The notes under the pieces were generated by a model, which worked only from the letters and a program-made list of their open reading frames with translations, had not been told where the DNA came from and made no database searches. Positions 54,650 through 61,889 of a stretch of DNA of 64,000 nt are shown here, piece by piece (within the stretch, counting starts at the first letter, position 1; every line of letters begins with the position of its first letter). The stretch is from Microbacterium sp. VKM Ac-2870 (GTDB lineage: Bacteria; Actinomycetota; Actinomycetes; Actinomycetales; Microbacteriaceae). Both the position numbers and the translations under genes were made by a program. The stretch lies in assembly GCF_015350795.1 (NCBI RefSeq), contig NZ_JADKSH010000002.1, forward strand, positions 124,001-188,000. Direction: 5' to 3'.

Positions 54650-56089
54650 TCAGCACCGCAGCGCTGTGCGGGCGCTCCCGCCGATGCGGGGCGTGCGGTC
54701 GGCATCGATCCAGGGTGGCGGGATGAACCACACCCGCGCGGCTACGCCGGTGCCGTCGACGCGGATCTCCCACCCGTCACTGTGGACGCGATGGTGGCAG
54801 CCGGTGCACAGCAGCACGCCGTTGTCGAGGTCGGTGGGTCCGGCATCCCGGTTCCACCAGGCGATGTGGTGCCCGTGAGTCCACGCCGGTGGTGCCCCGC
54901 AGAACGCGCAGCCTCCGTCGCGTTCGGCGAGGGCGAGCTTCTGTGCGGGCGAGAACAGGCGGCGAGCGCGGCCCCAGTCGAGAATCTCGCTGTCGCCGCC
55001 GAGAACGCACGGAACGACCTGCAGATCGGCGGCGAGTCGACGCACCTCAGCGGCGGGCAGCGATCCGTCGAATCCGTCGATGCTCGCGACGCCGCAGCCG
55101 GACTCGAGCTGGTCGAGCGTCATTCGCACGACCACACTGGTCGTCGCGGCGGTAGGGACCCGCTCGCACCCGAGGGCGTGCGAGCACAGCTCGTGCAGCG
55201 CATCGGCCCGCATCTGCGGCACCGTGCGCTCGTCGCGGACCTCGTCGCGGACCTCGCCGCACACGGCACTGTCGCCGTCGCCACCCCGCCCGTGCCCATC
55301 GCCACCACCGTGGCCCTGACTATCGCCGCCGAGCCCGTGCCCGTGCCCGTGCCGCGGAGCGTGCTCGTTGTTCTGCAGCACGCGGGTGACCATCGCGTCG
55401 AGCGCCGTCTTGATCGGCGCGGCGGTGGCGAGGTCGAACACCCCGGTGAGGTGGAGCATGCCGTCACGTTCCTGCATACGCAGCGCCCGGGCCGACCGAT
55501 GCTTCTCGTGCCCGGCGGCAAGCCCGTCGGGGTCGAGCGCGGCCTCCGCGCGCGCCAGGAGCCGGGTCAGGTCGTCGGCGCGGAGTCCAGGCGCCCGCTG
55601 GCAGAGGTCGCGCTCCGCGGCATCCCGGCGGTCGGAATCGACACGCAGCGAGAGTCGGTCGAGCAGGGTGATGATCGCCGACGCCGCCGTCACCGAGAGG
55701 GCACCCGCCGATACGGCCGTCGCGACGTGCGGATGGGCAGCGGGGCGGGGCTCGCCGTCGAGGGTGGTGCGCGGCGCGGTGCTCTCGCCCACCTGCACGA
55801 GTTTGATCGCTTCGCCCACGCTCGCTCCGGTGGTGGCCTGGATCAGGGCGACGGGGGAGCGGAACCCCTGCTTCTTGGCGAGGGAGTCGCCGCCCAGCTG
55901 TGGCCGCGACTGGCGGGAGATCTCTGCTGCGACGGGAGCGAAAGCGGCGTCGACCTGGCGCATGAGCACTCCGAAGGCGCGGTTCACCTCGACGAGTGCG
56001 CTCGGCGACAGCGCGGCCGGCGCCTGCGCGCCGCCCGCCGCCGCGAGCGCGTCGAGCGCTGCAGCGATGCCATCGAGCCTGTTCTCCAT
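54650..56089 (-). CDS. DUF222 / HNH endonuclease-domain protein (13E12-type)
   Basis: A 479-residue protein with an N-terminal DUF222 domain and a C-terminal HNH nuclease motif with zinc-knuckle cysteines (CAFCGAPPAWTHGHHIAWW then LLCTGCHHRVHSDGW). Between them is an unusual His/Gly/Asp-rich low-complexity insert (about residues 245-280). Members of this family occur in many copies in actinobacterial genomes and are thought to be mobile or repeat-derived; the DNA target is unknown. It lies between the Wzz/BY-kinase and the tyrosine phosphatase, so it may have inserted there. Probable promoter CTGACC-18-TAATCT, leaderless (seven bases to ATG). Confidence 0.88.
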   Translation of the reverse strand: MENRLDGIAAALDALAAAGGAQAPAALSPSALVEVNRAFGVLMRQVDAAFAPVAAEISRQSRPQLGGDSLAKKQGFRSPVALIQATTGASVGEAIKLVQVGESTAPRTTLDGEPRPAAHPHVATAVSAGALSVTAASAIITLLDRLSLRVDSDRRDAAERDLCQRAPGLRADDLTRLLARAEAALDPDGLAAGHEKHRSARALRMQERDGMLHLTGVFDLATAAPIKTALDAMVTRVLQNNEHAPRHGHGHGLGGDSQGHGGGDGHGRGGDGDSAVCGEVRDEVRDERTVPQMRADALHELCSHALGCERVPTAATTSVVVRMTLDQLESGCGVASIDGFDGSLPAAEVRRLAADLQVVPCVLGGDSEILDWGRARRLFSPAQKLALAERDGGCAFCGAPPAWTHGHHIAWWNRDAGPTDLDNGVLLCTGCHHRVHSDGWEIRVDGTGVAARVWFIPPPWIDADRTPRIGGSARTALRC

Positions 56090-56096
56090 GCCTTCG

Positions 56097-56102
56097 AGAT
56101 TA
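56097..56102 (-). promoter_or_regulatory. -10 box for a leaderless transcript (DUF222/HNH gene)
   Basis: On the minus strand TAATCT is followed by seven bases and the ATG at 56089. CTGACC lies 18 bases upstream as a possible -35. Confidence 0.5.
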
Positions 56103-56151
56103 GAACATACCTACGACATTGGTCAGAGTTGTCCACAGGTGTGGGTGGGGA

Positions 56152-56308
56152 CGTTTCGACTCGCAGCGCTCGCTCAACGACCGGGTGGGTGACGGCGGGC
56201 GGGGGCGTTTCGACTCGCTGCGCTCGCTCAACGACCGGTTCCGTTCGCCCAACGACCGGTTCCGCTCGCTCAACGACCGATGCCGAGCGCGGAGCGCGAG
56301 TCGAAACG
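56152..56308. repeat. Palindromic interspersed repeat cluster
   Basis: Units of the form CGTTTCGACTCGC-GCGCTCGCTCAACGACCGG occur at 56152-56184 and 56206-56238, with shortened copies at 56239-56259 and 56260-56280. The inverted end GCGAGTCGAAACG closes the array (to 56308). It lies downstream of the phosphatase gene and upstream of the DUF222 gene. Similar REP-like units are familiar from Microbacteriaceae intergenic regions. It may form large hairpins and act as a terminator for both sides. Confidence 0.75.
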
Positions 56309-56323
56309 CGCCGCCCCGCGGGG

Positions 56324-56923
56324 TCAGCCGAAGGCGATCCGCACGACGCGCTCGACGGCGACCAGCCCCGGCTCGAGCTCGGCGGCGGAGCGTTCGTACG
56401 TCGCCGCGGAGCGACCGTAGGGGTCGATGACGTCGTCGTCCTCGGGCGATGCCGGGGGCAGTGTGATCCCGCGCCGCCCGGCGATCGCGCCCAGCGCGGC
56501 GGCGAAGCGCTCGCGCGGAGGCGCGCCCTCCCCGGCGCTCGTGGCGGCCGTCCGCAGGTCGTCGTCGCTCAGGTCGGCGGCGAGGCGGGCGAACTCGCGT
56601 GCGGTGAAGGCCTGTCGCATACGCGTGGGGTCGAGCTCGACGACTTCGCGGCGGTGGTCGCGGGCCATGGCGAGCACGAGATCGGCGGTGCGCACGTGCA
56701 CCGGGGTGAGGTAGCGGGCGCCGTGGGCCGTCACGAGCGCCGGGTCGACGCCGCGGGCGACGGCGAGGTCTGCGGCTTCGGGAGTCATCGGCATCCCGTC
56801 GCGCGCGCGAGCGCCGGCGCTGGAGACGCGCACCGGAAGATCGGCGAGGCGGGTGGCCAGCAGCTGCGCGGCCAGGGGGGAGCGGCAGATGTTGCCGGTG
56901 CACACGGTGAGGATCTCGAGCAC
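56324..56923 (-). CDS. Low-molecular-weight protein tyrosine phosphatase
   Basis: A 199-residue LMW-PTP. The phosphate-binding loop C-T-G-N-I-C-R-S (residues 8-15) starts after the first strand MLEILTV, and the general-acid Asp lies in the DDVIDPYGRS segment near residue 170. In capsule loci these enzymes (Wzb type) remove phosphate from the BY-kinase tail; the Wzz/BY-kinase gene lies on the same strand, 1.8 kb downstream. The length is slightly longer than the usual 150 because of insertions around residues 100-160. GGAAG lies ahead of the GTG start. Confidence 0.9.
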   Translation of the reverse strand: MLEILTVCTGNICRSPLAAQLLATRLADLPVRVSSAGARARDGMPMTPEAADLAVARGVDPALVTAHGARYLTPVHVRTADLVLAMARDHRREVVELDPTRMRQAFTAREFARLAADLSDDDLRTAATSAGEGAPPRERFAAALGAIAGRRGITLPPASPEDDDVIDPYGRSAATYERSAAELEPGLVAVERVVRIAFG

Positions 56924-56981
56924 GCTGACTTCCGGTGTCGATAGAGCGGGGGAGGGAGTGTGTGGCTCGCCGCGTGACCGG

Positions 56982-56987
56982 TAGTTT
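56982..56987 (+). promoter_or_regulatory. -10 box for a leaderless transcript (CPBP gene)
   Basis: TAGTTT is followed by six bases and GTG at 56994; no ribosome-binding site is visible. Confidence 0.45.
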
Positions 56988-56993
56988 GGCCAC

Positions 56994-57851
56994 GTGCCCG
57001 ATCAGCTTAGCGACCCCGGTTCGTCCGCCCTCGAGGCGTCGAGGCCTGCACGCCGGTCGCCGAGCGAGCGCGGCGCGTCGGAGGGGTCTGGCGACACCGC
57101 CGCGCCCGGACGCCGTCGTCGCAAGCGCGCCGACTGGCGTCTGGGCGGCACGGCGGTGCGCCGGTGGGACCTCTCCGTGCTGTCGGCTGCGCTCATCGGG
57201 GTGGGTCTCGGCGTGGTCGGCGGCGGCGCGGTGAGCCGCATCGCGGCGCCGTGGGCCGCCACCGCCTCGACCGTGGTGCTGTGGCTCGGGCTCGGTGCCG
57301 CCGTCGCATTCGCGTTCGCGCGGTCACGGCCGGCCGGTCTGCTGAGGTTTCGGTCGATCGATGTGCTGTGGGGCGTCGGGCTGGGGCTCGGCCTGCGTCT
57401 GCTGCAGGGCTGGGTGAGCGGTGCGGATGCCGCGGCCTTCCCCTCCGCGATGGCGCTCGACGGCGGCCTGCCCTCGGGGTGGTGGCTGACGGAGGCGATT
57501 CCTGCGGGGCTGGTCGCGCCGCTCGTCGAGGAGTTCTTCTTCCGCACGGTCGTTCTCATCGCGGTGTATCAGTTGCTGCGGCGGAGCGTGGGTGGGGTGG
57601 CGGCCGGGGTGACGGCGGCGCTGGTGTCGGCGGGCGGGTTCGTACTGCTGCACGCGACGGCCGGGGCGTTGACGCTGGTCGACGGCATCCAACTCTTCGC
57701 GGTGGGGGGCACATGCGCGCTGGTGGTGCTGCTCACGGGCCGCATCTGGGGTGCGGTGTTGACGCACGTCGTCTACAACGTGACGTATCTGGTGCTCGTC
57801 GTGGTCGGAACGTGGGGTGCCGTCGCGCCGACGGCGCCGTCGCTCGGCTGA
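56994..57851 (+). CDS. CPBP-family intramembrane metalloprotease
   Basis: A 285-residue membrane protein, with a charged disordered start (residues 1-55) and about eight helices. The CPBP motifs are present: EEFFFR (E-E-x-x-x-R) near residue 180, FVLLHA (F-x-x-x-H) near 220 and HVVYN (H-x-x-x-N) near 258, which together bind the metal. CPBP proteins cleave prenylated or membrane-embedded substrates. The first hipBA operator starts four bases after its stop, so no terminator separates them. Confidence 0.9.
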   Translation: MPDQLSDPGSSALEASRPARRSPSERGASEGSGDTAAPGRRRRKRADWRLGGTAVRRWDLSVLSAALIGVGLGVVGGGAVSRIAAPWAATASTVVLWLGLGAAVAFAFARSRPAGLLRFRSIDVLWGVGLGLGLRLLQGWVSGADAAAFPSAMALDGGLPSGWWLTEAIPAGLVAPLVEEFFFRTVVLIAVYQLLRRSVGGVAAGVTAALVSAGGFVLLHATAGALTLVDGIQLFAVGGTCALVVLLTGRIWGAVLTHVVYNVTYLVLVVVGTWGAVAPTAPSLG

Positions 57852-57854
57852 GGC

Positions 57855-57952
57855 ATGTCTGAATATTCGGACATCGCTTCGTGTCGGGATATCCGGACAT
57901 CTTCTCGGGTCTGAATATCCAGACATGGTAGATTGTCGGAATATTCAGACAT
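57855..57952. promoter_or_regulatory. Four phased operators upstream of hipBA
   Basis: Four 20-bp near-palindromes with core TGTCNGRATATYCNGACA lie at 57855-57874, 57881-57900, 57907-57926 and 57933-57952. Starts are exactly 26 bases apart. They sit just before the antitoxin gene. A TAGATT at 57929-57934, between the last two operators, may be the -10. This fits HipB-type autorepression, known from E. coli, which also has four operators. Confidence 0.8.
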
Positions 57953-57966
57953 CCAGGGGGGTGCTC

Positions 57967-58209
57967 ATGGCCGGGAGGCGAATCGACGTCGAGGTGCGCA
58001 GGGCGAACGACCTCGGACCTGTGCTTGCGCGTGTGCGAGAGGAGCGCGGCATCCGTCAAGAAGACCTCGCCGACGAGCTCGGCTTCGCCCGCTCGTACCT
58101 CGCAGCCTTGGAAACGGGGACTCCGGTCATTCAGTTGCGACGCCTCTTTCAGGTGATGAGAAGGCTGGGTATCCGCCTGACGGTCTCCTTCGAGCGGACG
58201 GGCACGTGA
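57967..58209 (+). CDS. hipB: HipB-like antitoxin (XRE-family HTH)
   Basis: An 80-residue helix-turn-helix protein. The HTH is around residues 16-55 (LGPVLARVREERGIRQEDLADELG, FARSYLAALETGTPVIQLRRLF). The small length and fusion-free form fit HipB. It binds and neutralises HipA and represses the operon. AGGGGG at 57954-57959 selects the ATG at 57967, with an in-frame GTG at 57961 as alternative. The stop overlaps the hipA start (GTGA). The four palindromes upstream are the expected binding sites. Confidence 0.88.
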   Translation: MAGRRIDVEVRRANDLGPVLARVREERGIRQEDLADELGFARSYLAALETGTPVIQLRRLFQVMRRLGIRLTVSFERTGT

Positions 58210-59459
58210 GTGATGAACTGGACGTCTACCTCGCCGGCCGCCACATTGCCACCCTGACGTCGACGTCGAACCGACGGGTCGTCGAGCTCGCGTGGTCGGA
58301 AGAAGCGGATGTCGGCGACATGAGGTTGTCGGAGAGCTTCGCGCAGATCGTGGGGCTGAGCCCCGACAGGCAGCGGCTCTCGCGATTTCTCGGCGGTTAC
58401 CTGCCCGAAGGGCAGCAGCGCGCCGCCATGGCGAAGTATCGCGGCATCGCTACGGATGATCTCTTTGGCTTCTTGCGCGAGTACGGGGGATCACTTGCGG
58501 GGGCGCTCGCCTTTCGCAAGGCTGACGACCACCCACATTACGAGTTGCTGACGCCGAAGAAGCTTGCACGTGCCTTCCGTGAGGCCTCTGCCCGATGGAA
58601 CCAGGGCCTGCGTGACGACAGTCGCTCGATGATTCCCGGCTTCCAACCGAAGGTGCTGGTCACCAAGCTGGATGACGGCCGGTGGTACCAACCCCATGGA
58701 GGCGCGCACTCTACGCACATCCTCAAGCCGCCCCGAAAAGACGCGGTGGCTCGCCTCTATGACGAGTTCTACGCTCACGAGCTGGCCCGTCACATGGGGT
58801 TGGCGTCGTTCCACAGCGAGATCCGCAAGGTCGCGGGCGAGTCCTACCTTGCGATCGAACGATACGACCGGCGTCAGCGCGGCGGCGTGGTTGAGGTGAT
58901 CCACCAAGAGGACGCCGCGCAGGCGCTCGGGTTGGACTGGACGTCGGATGCCGTGAAGTTCCAGAACCAGGATCGACCGAACGACCGTTCGCACGCCTCG
59001 GCCGGCGCTATCGCTGAGGCACTCGTCGCCCTAGACGGCGACCCTCTGCAGGGCTGGCTGCGTCAGCTGACTTTTCGCTTATTGATCGGCGACAACGACG
59101 GACATGCGAAGAACGTATCGATCATGCACCTACCCGGTGAAGACAGGCTCGCCGATCTGTACGATGCGGTGCCCAATCTCTTTCAGTCGGGGCGCGTCGA
59201 CTTCACACTCGCGCTCTCGGTAAACAGGGTGTTCGATCATCGCAACCTCACCAAGGATCACCTGGAGCGCGAGGCCGCAGCATGGGGAGGGCTCAACCCT
59301 CGAGCGATCTCGGCGACGGTGGACGACGTCTTCGGCCGATTTGAGGCGGCGCTTGAGGCGGTGCCGTTTCCCCATCAAGGTTCCCCCGATGTCGTCGCTG
59401 CTCTCCGCCGCACTCTTGAACGGCTCCGCGCCGGCAAGACCATCGGCCAGTACGCCTGA
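58206..59459 (+). CDS. hipA: HipA-family Ser/Thr kinase toxin
   Basis: A 417-residue HipA. The N-terminal subdomain starts LDVYLAGRHIATL; the autophosphorylation loop region is SMIPGFQPKVLV; ATP-binding HILKPP follows. The catalytic loop GDNDGHAKN has the catalytic Asp298, and the metal-binding Asp320 is in DLYDAVP. Length is close to E. coli HipA (440). HipA phosphorylates glutamyl-tRNA synthetase in E. coli; other HipA families hit other targets, so the target here is open. The GTG start overlaps the hipB stop. Base composition is lower in GC than flanking genes, consistent with transfer. Confidence 0.93.
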   Translation: MSDELDVYLAGRHIATLTSTSNRRVVELAWSEEADVGDMRLSESFAQIVGLSPDRQRLSRFLGGYLPEGQQRAAMAKYRGIATDDLFGFLREYGGSLAGALAFRKADDHPHYELLTPKKLARAFREASARWNQGLRDDSRSMIPGFQPKVLVTKLDDGRWYQPHGGAHSTHILKPPRKDAVARLYDEFYAHELARHMGLASFHSEIRKVAGESYLAIERYDRRQRGGVVEVIHQEDAAQALGLDWTSDAVKFQNQDRPNDRSHASAGAIAEALVALDGDPLQGWLRQLTFRLLIGDNDGHAKNVSIMHLPGEDRLADLYDAVPNLFQSGRVDFTLALSVNRVFDHRNLTKDHLEREAAAWGGLNPRAISATVDDVFGRFEAALEAVPFPHQGSPDVVAALRRTLERLRAGKTIGQYA

Positions 59460-59484
59460 GACACCAAGTTTTCACCAAAAGGAT

Positions 59485-59502
59485 GATGAGAGCCCTCTCA
59501 TC
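59485..59502 (+). terminator. Weak hairpin after hipA
   Basis: GATGAGA-GCCC-TCTCATC, a perfect 7-bp stem without a T-run, 25 bases after the hipA stop. Confidence 0.35.
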
Positions 59503-59571
59503 GTGCTCATAGGCTCGGGTGTCACCGGGAGTCATCAGACCGTCACGCGTCACACACCTGACACATTCAGC

Positions 59572-59580
59572 TGATAATCT
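59572..59580 (+). promoter_or_regulatory. Possible extended -10 promoter of the sugar transferase gene
   Basis: TGATAATCT fits a TGn-TAATCT extended -10 about 46 bases before the GTG at 59626. No -35 is obvious. Confidence 0.4.
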
Positions 59581-59625
59581 CCCGACAGCCGGGGGGCCGA
59601 AACCGAGATATAGGAGGAAGCCGAA

Positions 59626-61218
59626 GTGTCGACCGATATTCAGGTCGATGCGACGACGGAGTCGCCTCAAGACTCGACAGCATCCCGCGCGGACAGCGGC
59701 TCCATCACTGCTCCGGCCGGTGCGTCGACTCAGGCCACCAGCACCATGCGTCCCGCTGCCCCACCCTTCAACGATTGGCGTCGCCGCTTTCAGCGCCGGC
59801 TCATCGTCAGCGACTTCCTCGTGCTCGTGTGGGTCGTCTTTGGTACGCAGATCGCGTGGTTCGGCTTCGGTAACGCCCAACTGGCGATTCGTGACGACTC
59901 GCGCATCAGCGACGTGTCGTACTGGTTCTTCTCGTTCGTCCTCGTGCTGCTGTGGCTCGGTGCCCTGTCGTGGAGCGATTCGCGCAGCGCGCGAGTGCTC
60001 GGCGCAGGGTCGACGGAGTACCTCCGCGTCGTCGACGCGAGCCTGCGGCTCTTCGGCGCGATAGCGATCGTCGCGTTCCTCACGAAGACCGACGTCGCTC
60101 GCGGCTTCCTCCTCATCAGCCTTCCGGTCGGTGTTTTCGTGCTCCTCTGGACGCGCTGGCTCTGGCGGCAGTGGCTCGTCATGAAGCGCAAGTCGGGCAC
60201 GTTCTCGGCGCGCGTGCTGCTCGTGGGTTCGGAGGCTTCGGTCGCGCAGATCGCTCGTGAGCTCGTGCGGATGCCGAGTGCCGGCTATCACGTCGTCGGT
60301 GCGTGCGTGCCCAGCGGCAAGGTGGCCGATGTCGTCGCCGGCACGGACATCCCCGTGATGGGGAGCGTCAACGCCGTCGAGCGCGCGATGGAGCTGACGG
60401 GCGCCGACACCGTCGCGGTCACGAGCACCGATGAGCTGCCGCCCGACAAGGTGAAGCAGATCTCGTGGAACCTGCAGGCCGGCCGGCAGCACCTCGTGCT
60501 CGCGCCCAGCATGGTCGACATCGCCGGCCCGCGCCTGCACACCCGCCCGGTCGCGGGGCTGCCCCTTATTCACGTGGAGACGCCGCGCTTCAGTAAGGGA
60601 CAGCTCTTCCTCAAGCGCTCGGTCGATGTGACGGCGACCGCGATCGGTGTGGTCCTGCTGAGCCCCGTCTTCGCGTTCCTCGCGATGAGCATCCGCCTGT
60701 CGTCGCAGGGGCCGGTGCTGTTCCGTCAGGTGCGCATCGGGCGCAGCGGTCGTGAGTTCACGATGCTGAAGTTCCGCTCGATGGTGACGAACGCCGAGGA
60801 GCTGCTCGGGAACCTGCAGCGCGAGCGCGCTGAGCAGGGCAGCGACTCGGGCAACGAGGTCATGTTCAAGATGAAGAACGACCCCCGCGTGACCCCGATT
60901 GGCCGCATCATGCGCAAGTACAGCCTCGACGAGCTGCCGCAGCTGTTCAATGTGCTCGGCGGATCGATGTCGCTCGTCGGCCCCCGTCCGCCGCTGCCCA
61001 GCGAGGTCGAGCAGTACGCGACGCACGTGCACCGCCGCTTCCTGGTCAAACCCGGCATCACCGGACTCTGGCAGGTGAGCGGTCGCTCTACCTTGTCGTG
61101 GGAGGACACCGTGCGACTTGACCTGTCGTACGTCGAGAACTGGTCTCTCCTCGGTGATGTCGCGATCCTCGCGAAGACCGCGAGGGCCGCTGTTGCGCCC
61201 GGTGAATCAGCGCATTAG
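59626..61218 (+). CDS. Polyprenyl-phosphate sugar-1-phosphate transferase
   Basis: A 530-residue initiating glycosyltransferase of the WbaP/CpsE type. A disordered start (residues 1-45) is followed by four or five helices (about 55-170), a Rossmann-like sensor region (SARVLLVGSEASVAQIAREL), and a C-terminal sugar transferase domain after the re-entrant helix KRSVDVTATAIGVVLLSPVFA. Family boxes are QVRIGRSGREFTMLKFRSM, the acidic SLDELPQLFNVL and SLVGPRPPLP, and the end GITGLWQVSGR. It loads the first sugar onto undecaprenyl phosphate. AGGAGGAAG precedes the GTG start. Confidence 0.94.
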   Translation: MSTDIQVDATTESPQDSTASRADSGSITAPAGASTQATSTMRPAAPPFNDWRRRFQRRLIVSDFLVLVWVVFGTQIAWFGFGNAQLAIRDDSRISDVSYWFFSFVLVLLWLGALSWSDSRSARVLGAGSTEYLRVVDASLRLFGAIAIVAFLTKTDVARGFLLISLPVGVFVLLWTRWLWRQWLVMKRKSGTFSARVLLVGSEASVAQIARELVRMPSAGYHVVGACVPSGKVADVVAGTDIPVMGSVNAVERAMELTGADTVAVTSTDELPPDKVKQISWNLQAGRQHLVLAPSMVDIAGPRLHTRPVAGLPLIHVETPRFSKGQLFLKRSVDVTATAIGVVLLSPVFAFLAMSIRLSSQGPVLFRQVRIGRSGREFTMLKFRSMVTNAEELLGNLQRERAEQGSDSGNEVMFKMKNDPRVTPIGRIMRKYSLDELPQLFNVLGGSMSLVGPRPPLPSEVEQYATHVHRRFLVKPGITGLWQVSGRSTLSWEDTVRLDLSYVENWSLLGDVAILAKTARAAVAPGESAH

Positions 61219-61253
61219 TAGATGCCACTTTGCCACCCCCTGAGGAGATCACC

Positions 61254-61889
61254 TTGAATGTAGATGTCGACGGCTTGCCTGCCGAAATCCGATCTAGATC
61301 AGACCTGAAGATCTTCCTCGAAATGGATCTACTCGCTCACGGCCAGTCGGTATGGAGAGCCCACCATCGGTTTACAAAGCCCGAGCTCTATTACCAGAGA
61401 AGACTGCGCAAGGCTGAATACTGGCGAACGAAGGCAGGGCGTGCCGCTCGGCTTGTCTACGCGTTCCAGAGGGCGCGACTGTTACAGCAATCGGTGCGCA
61501 CAGGAATATCTGTGCCGCCGGGGTCGTGTGGACCTGGCCTCTCCATCGCTCACTACGGGAGCGTCGTGGTTAATGCGGAGGCCCGCCTCGGAGCATTCTG
61601 CCGTTTGCACTCGGCAACGAACATTGGCTCGTTGAGGGGTAGTGCGCCACAACTGGGCCATTTCGTCTACGTGGGACCAGGGGCCGCACTTTTCGGAGAC
61701 ATTCATGTCGGAACCGCGGCCGTAATCGGCGCTAATGCGGTGGTGGATAAGGATGTCCCCGCCGGCCACATGGCGGTGGGTGCGCCAGCGAAGAGCTATC
61801 CCGCGGACCCTCGACGAACTCCCATGCCTCCGTGGATACAGCACATGATGGGCGTTGATGGCTCACACAGAGAAGAGGACACCCTATGA
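61254..61889 (+). CDS. Left-handed beta-helix acetyltransferase (CysE/serine-acetyltransferase-like)
   Basis: A 211-residue hexapeptide-repeat acyltransferase. The N-terminal helical part (DLKIFLEMDLLAH, RFTKPELYYQRRLRKAEYW) resembles serine acetyltransferases, but the coil segment and the end VGAPAKSYP with a short tail fit polysaccharide O-acetyltransferases too. Hexapeptide repeats run about residues 105-175 (SVVVNAEARLGAFCRL, VYVGPGAALFGDIHVGTAAVIGANAVV). The TTG at 61254 is chosen because GAGGAG lies six bases upstream; a TTG at 61230 is the alternative. Its stop overlaps the epimerase ATG. GC and codon use are lower than in the first 60 kb. Confidence 0.82.
   Translation: MNVDVDGLPAEIRSRSDLKIFLEMDLLAHGQSVWRAHHRFTKPELYYQRRLRKAEYWRTKAGRAARLVYAFQRARLLQQSVRTGISVPPGSCGPGLSIAHYGSVVVNAEARLGAFCRLHSATNIGSLRGSAPQLGHFVYVGPGAALFGDIHVGTAAVIGANAVVDKDVPAGHMAVGAPAKSYPADPRRTPMPPWIQHMMGVDGSHREEDTL

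Noticed and set aside
59293..61032. Minus-strand frame opposite the sugar transferase
   Set aside because: Glu/Arg/Asp-rich shadow; plus strand has all family motifs.
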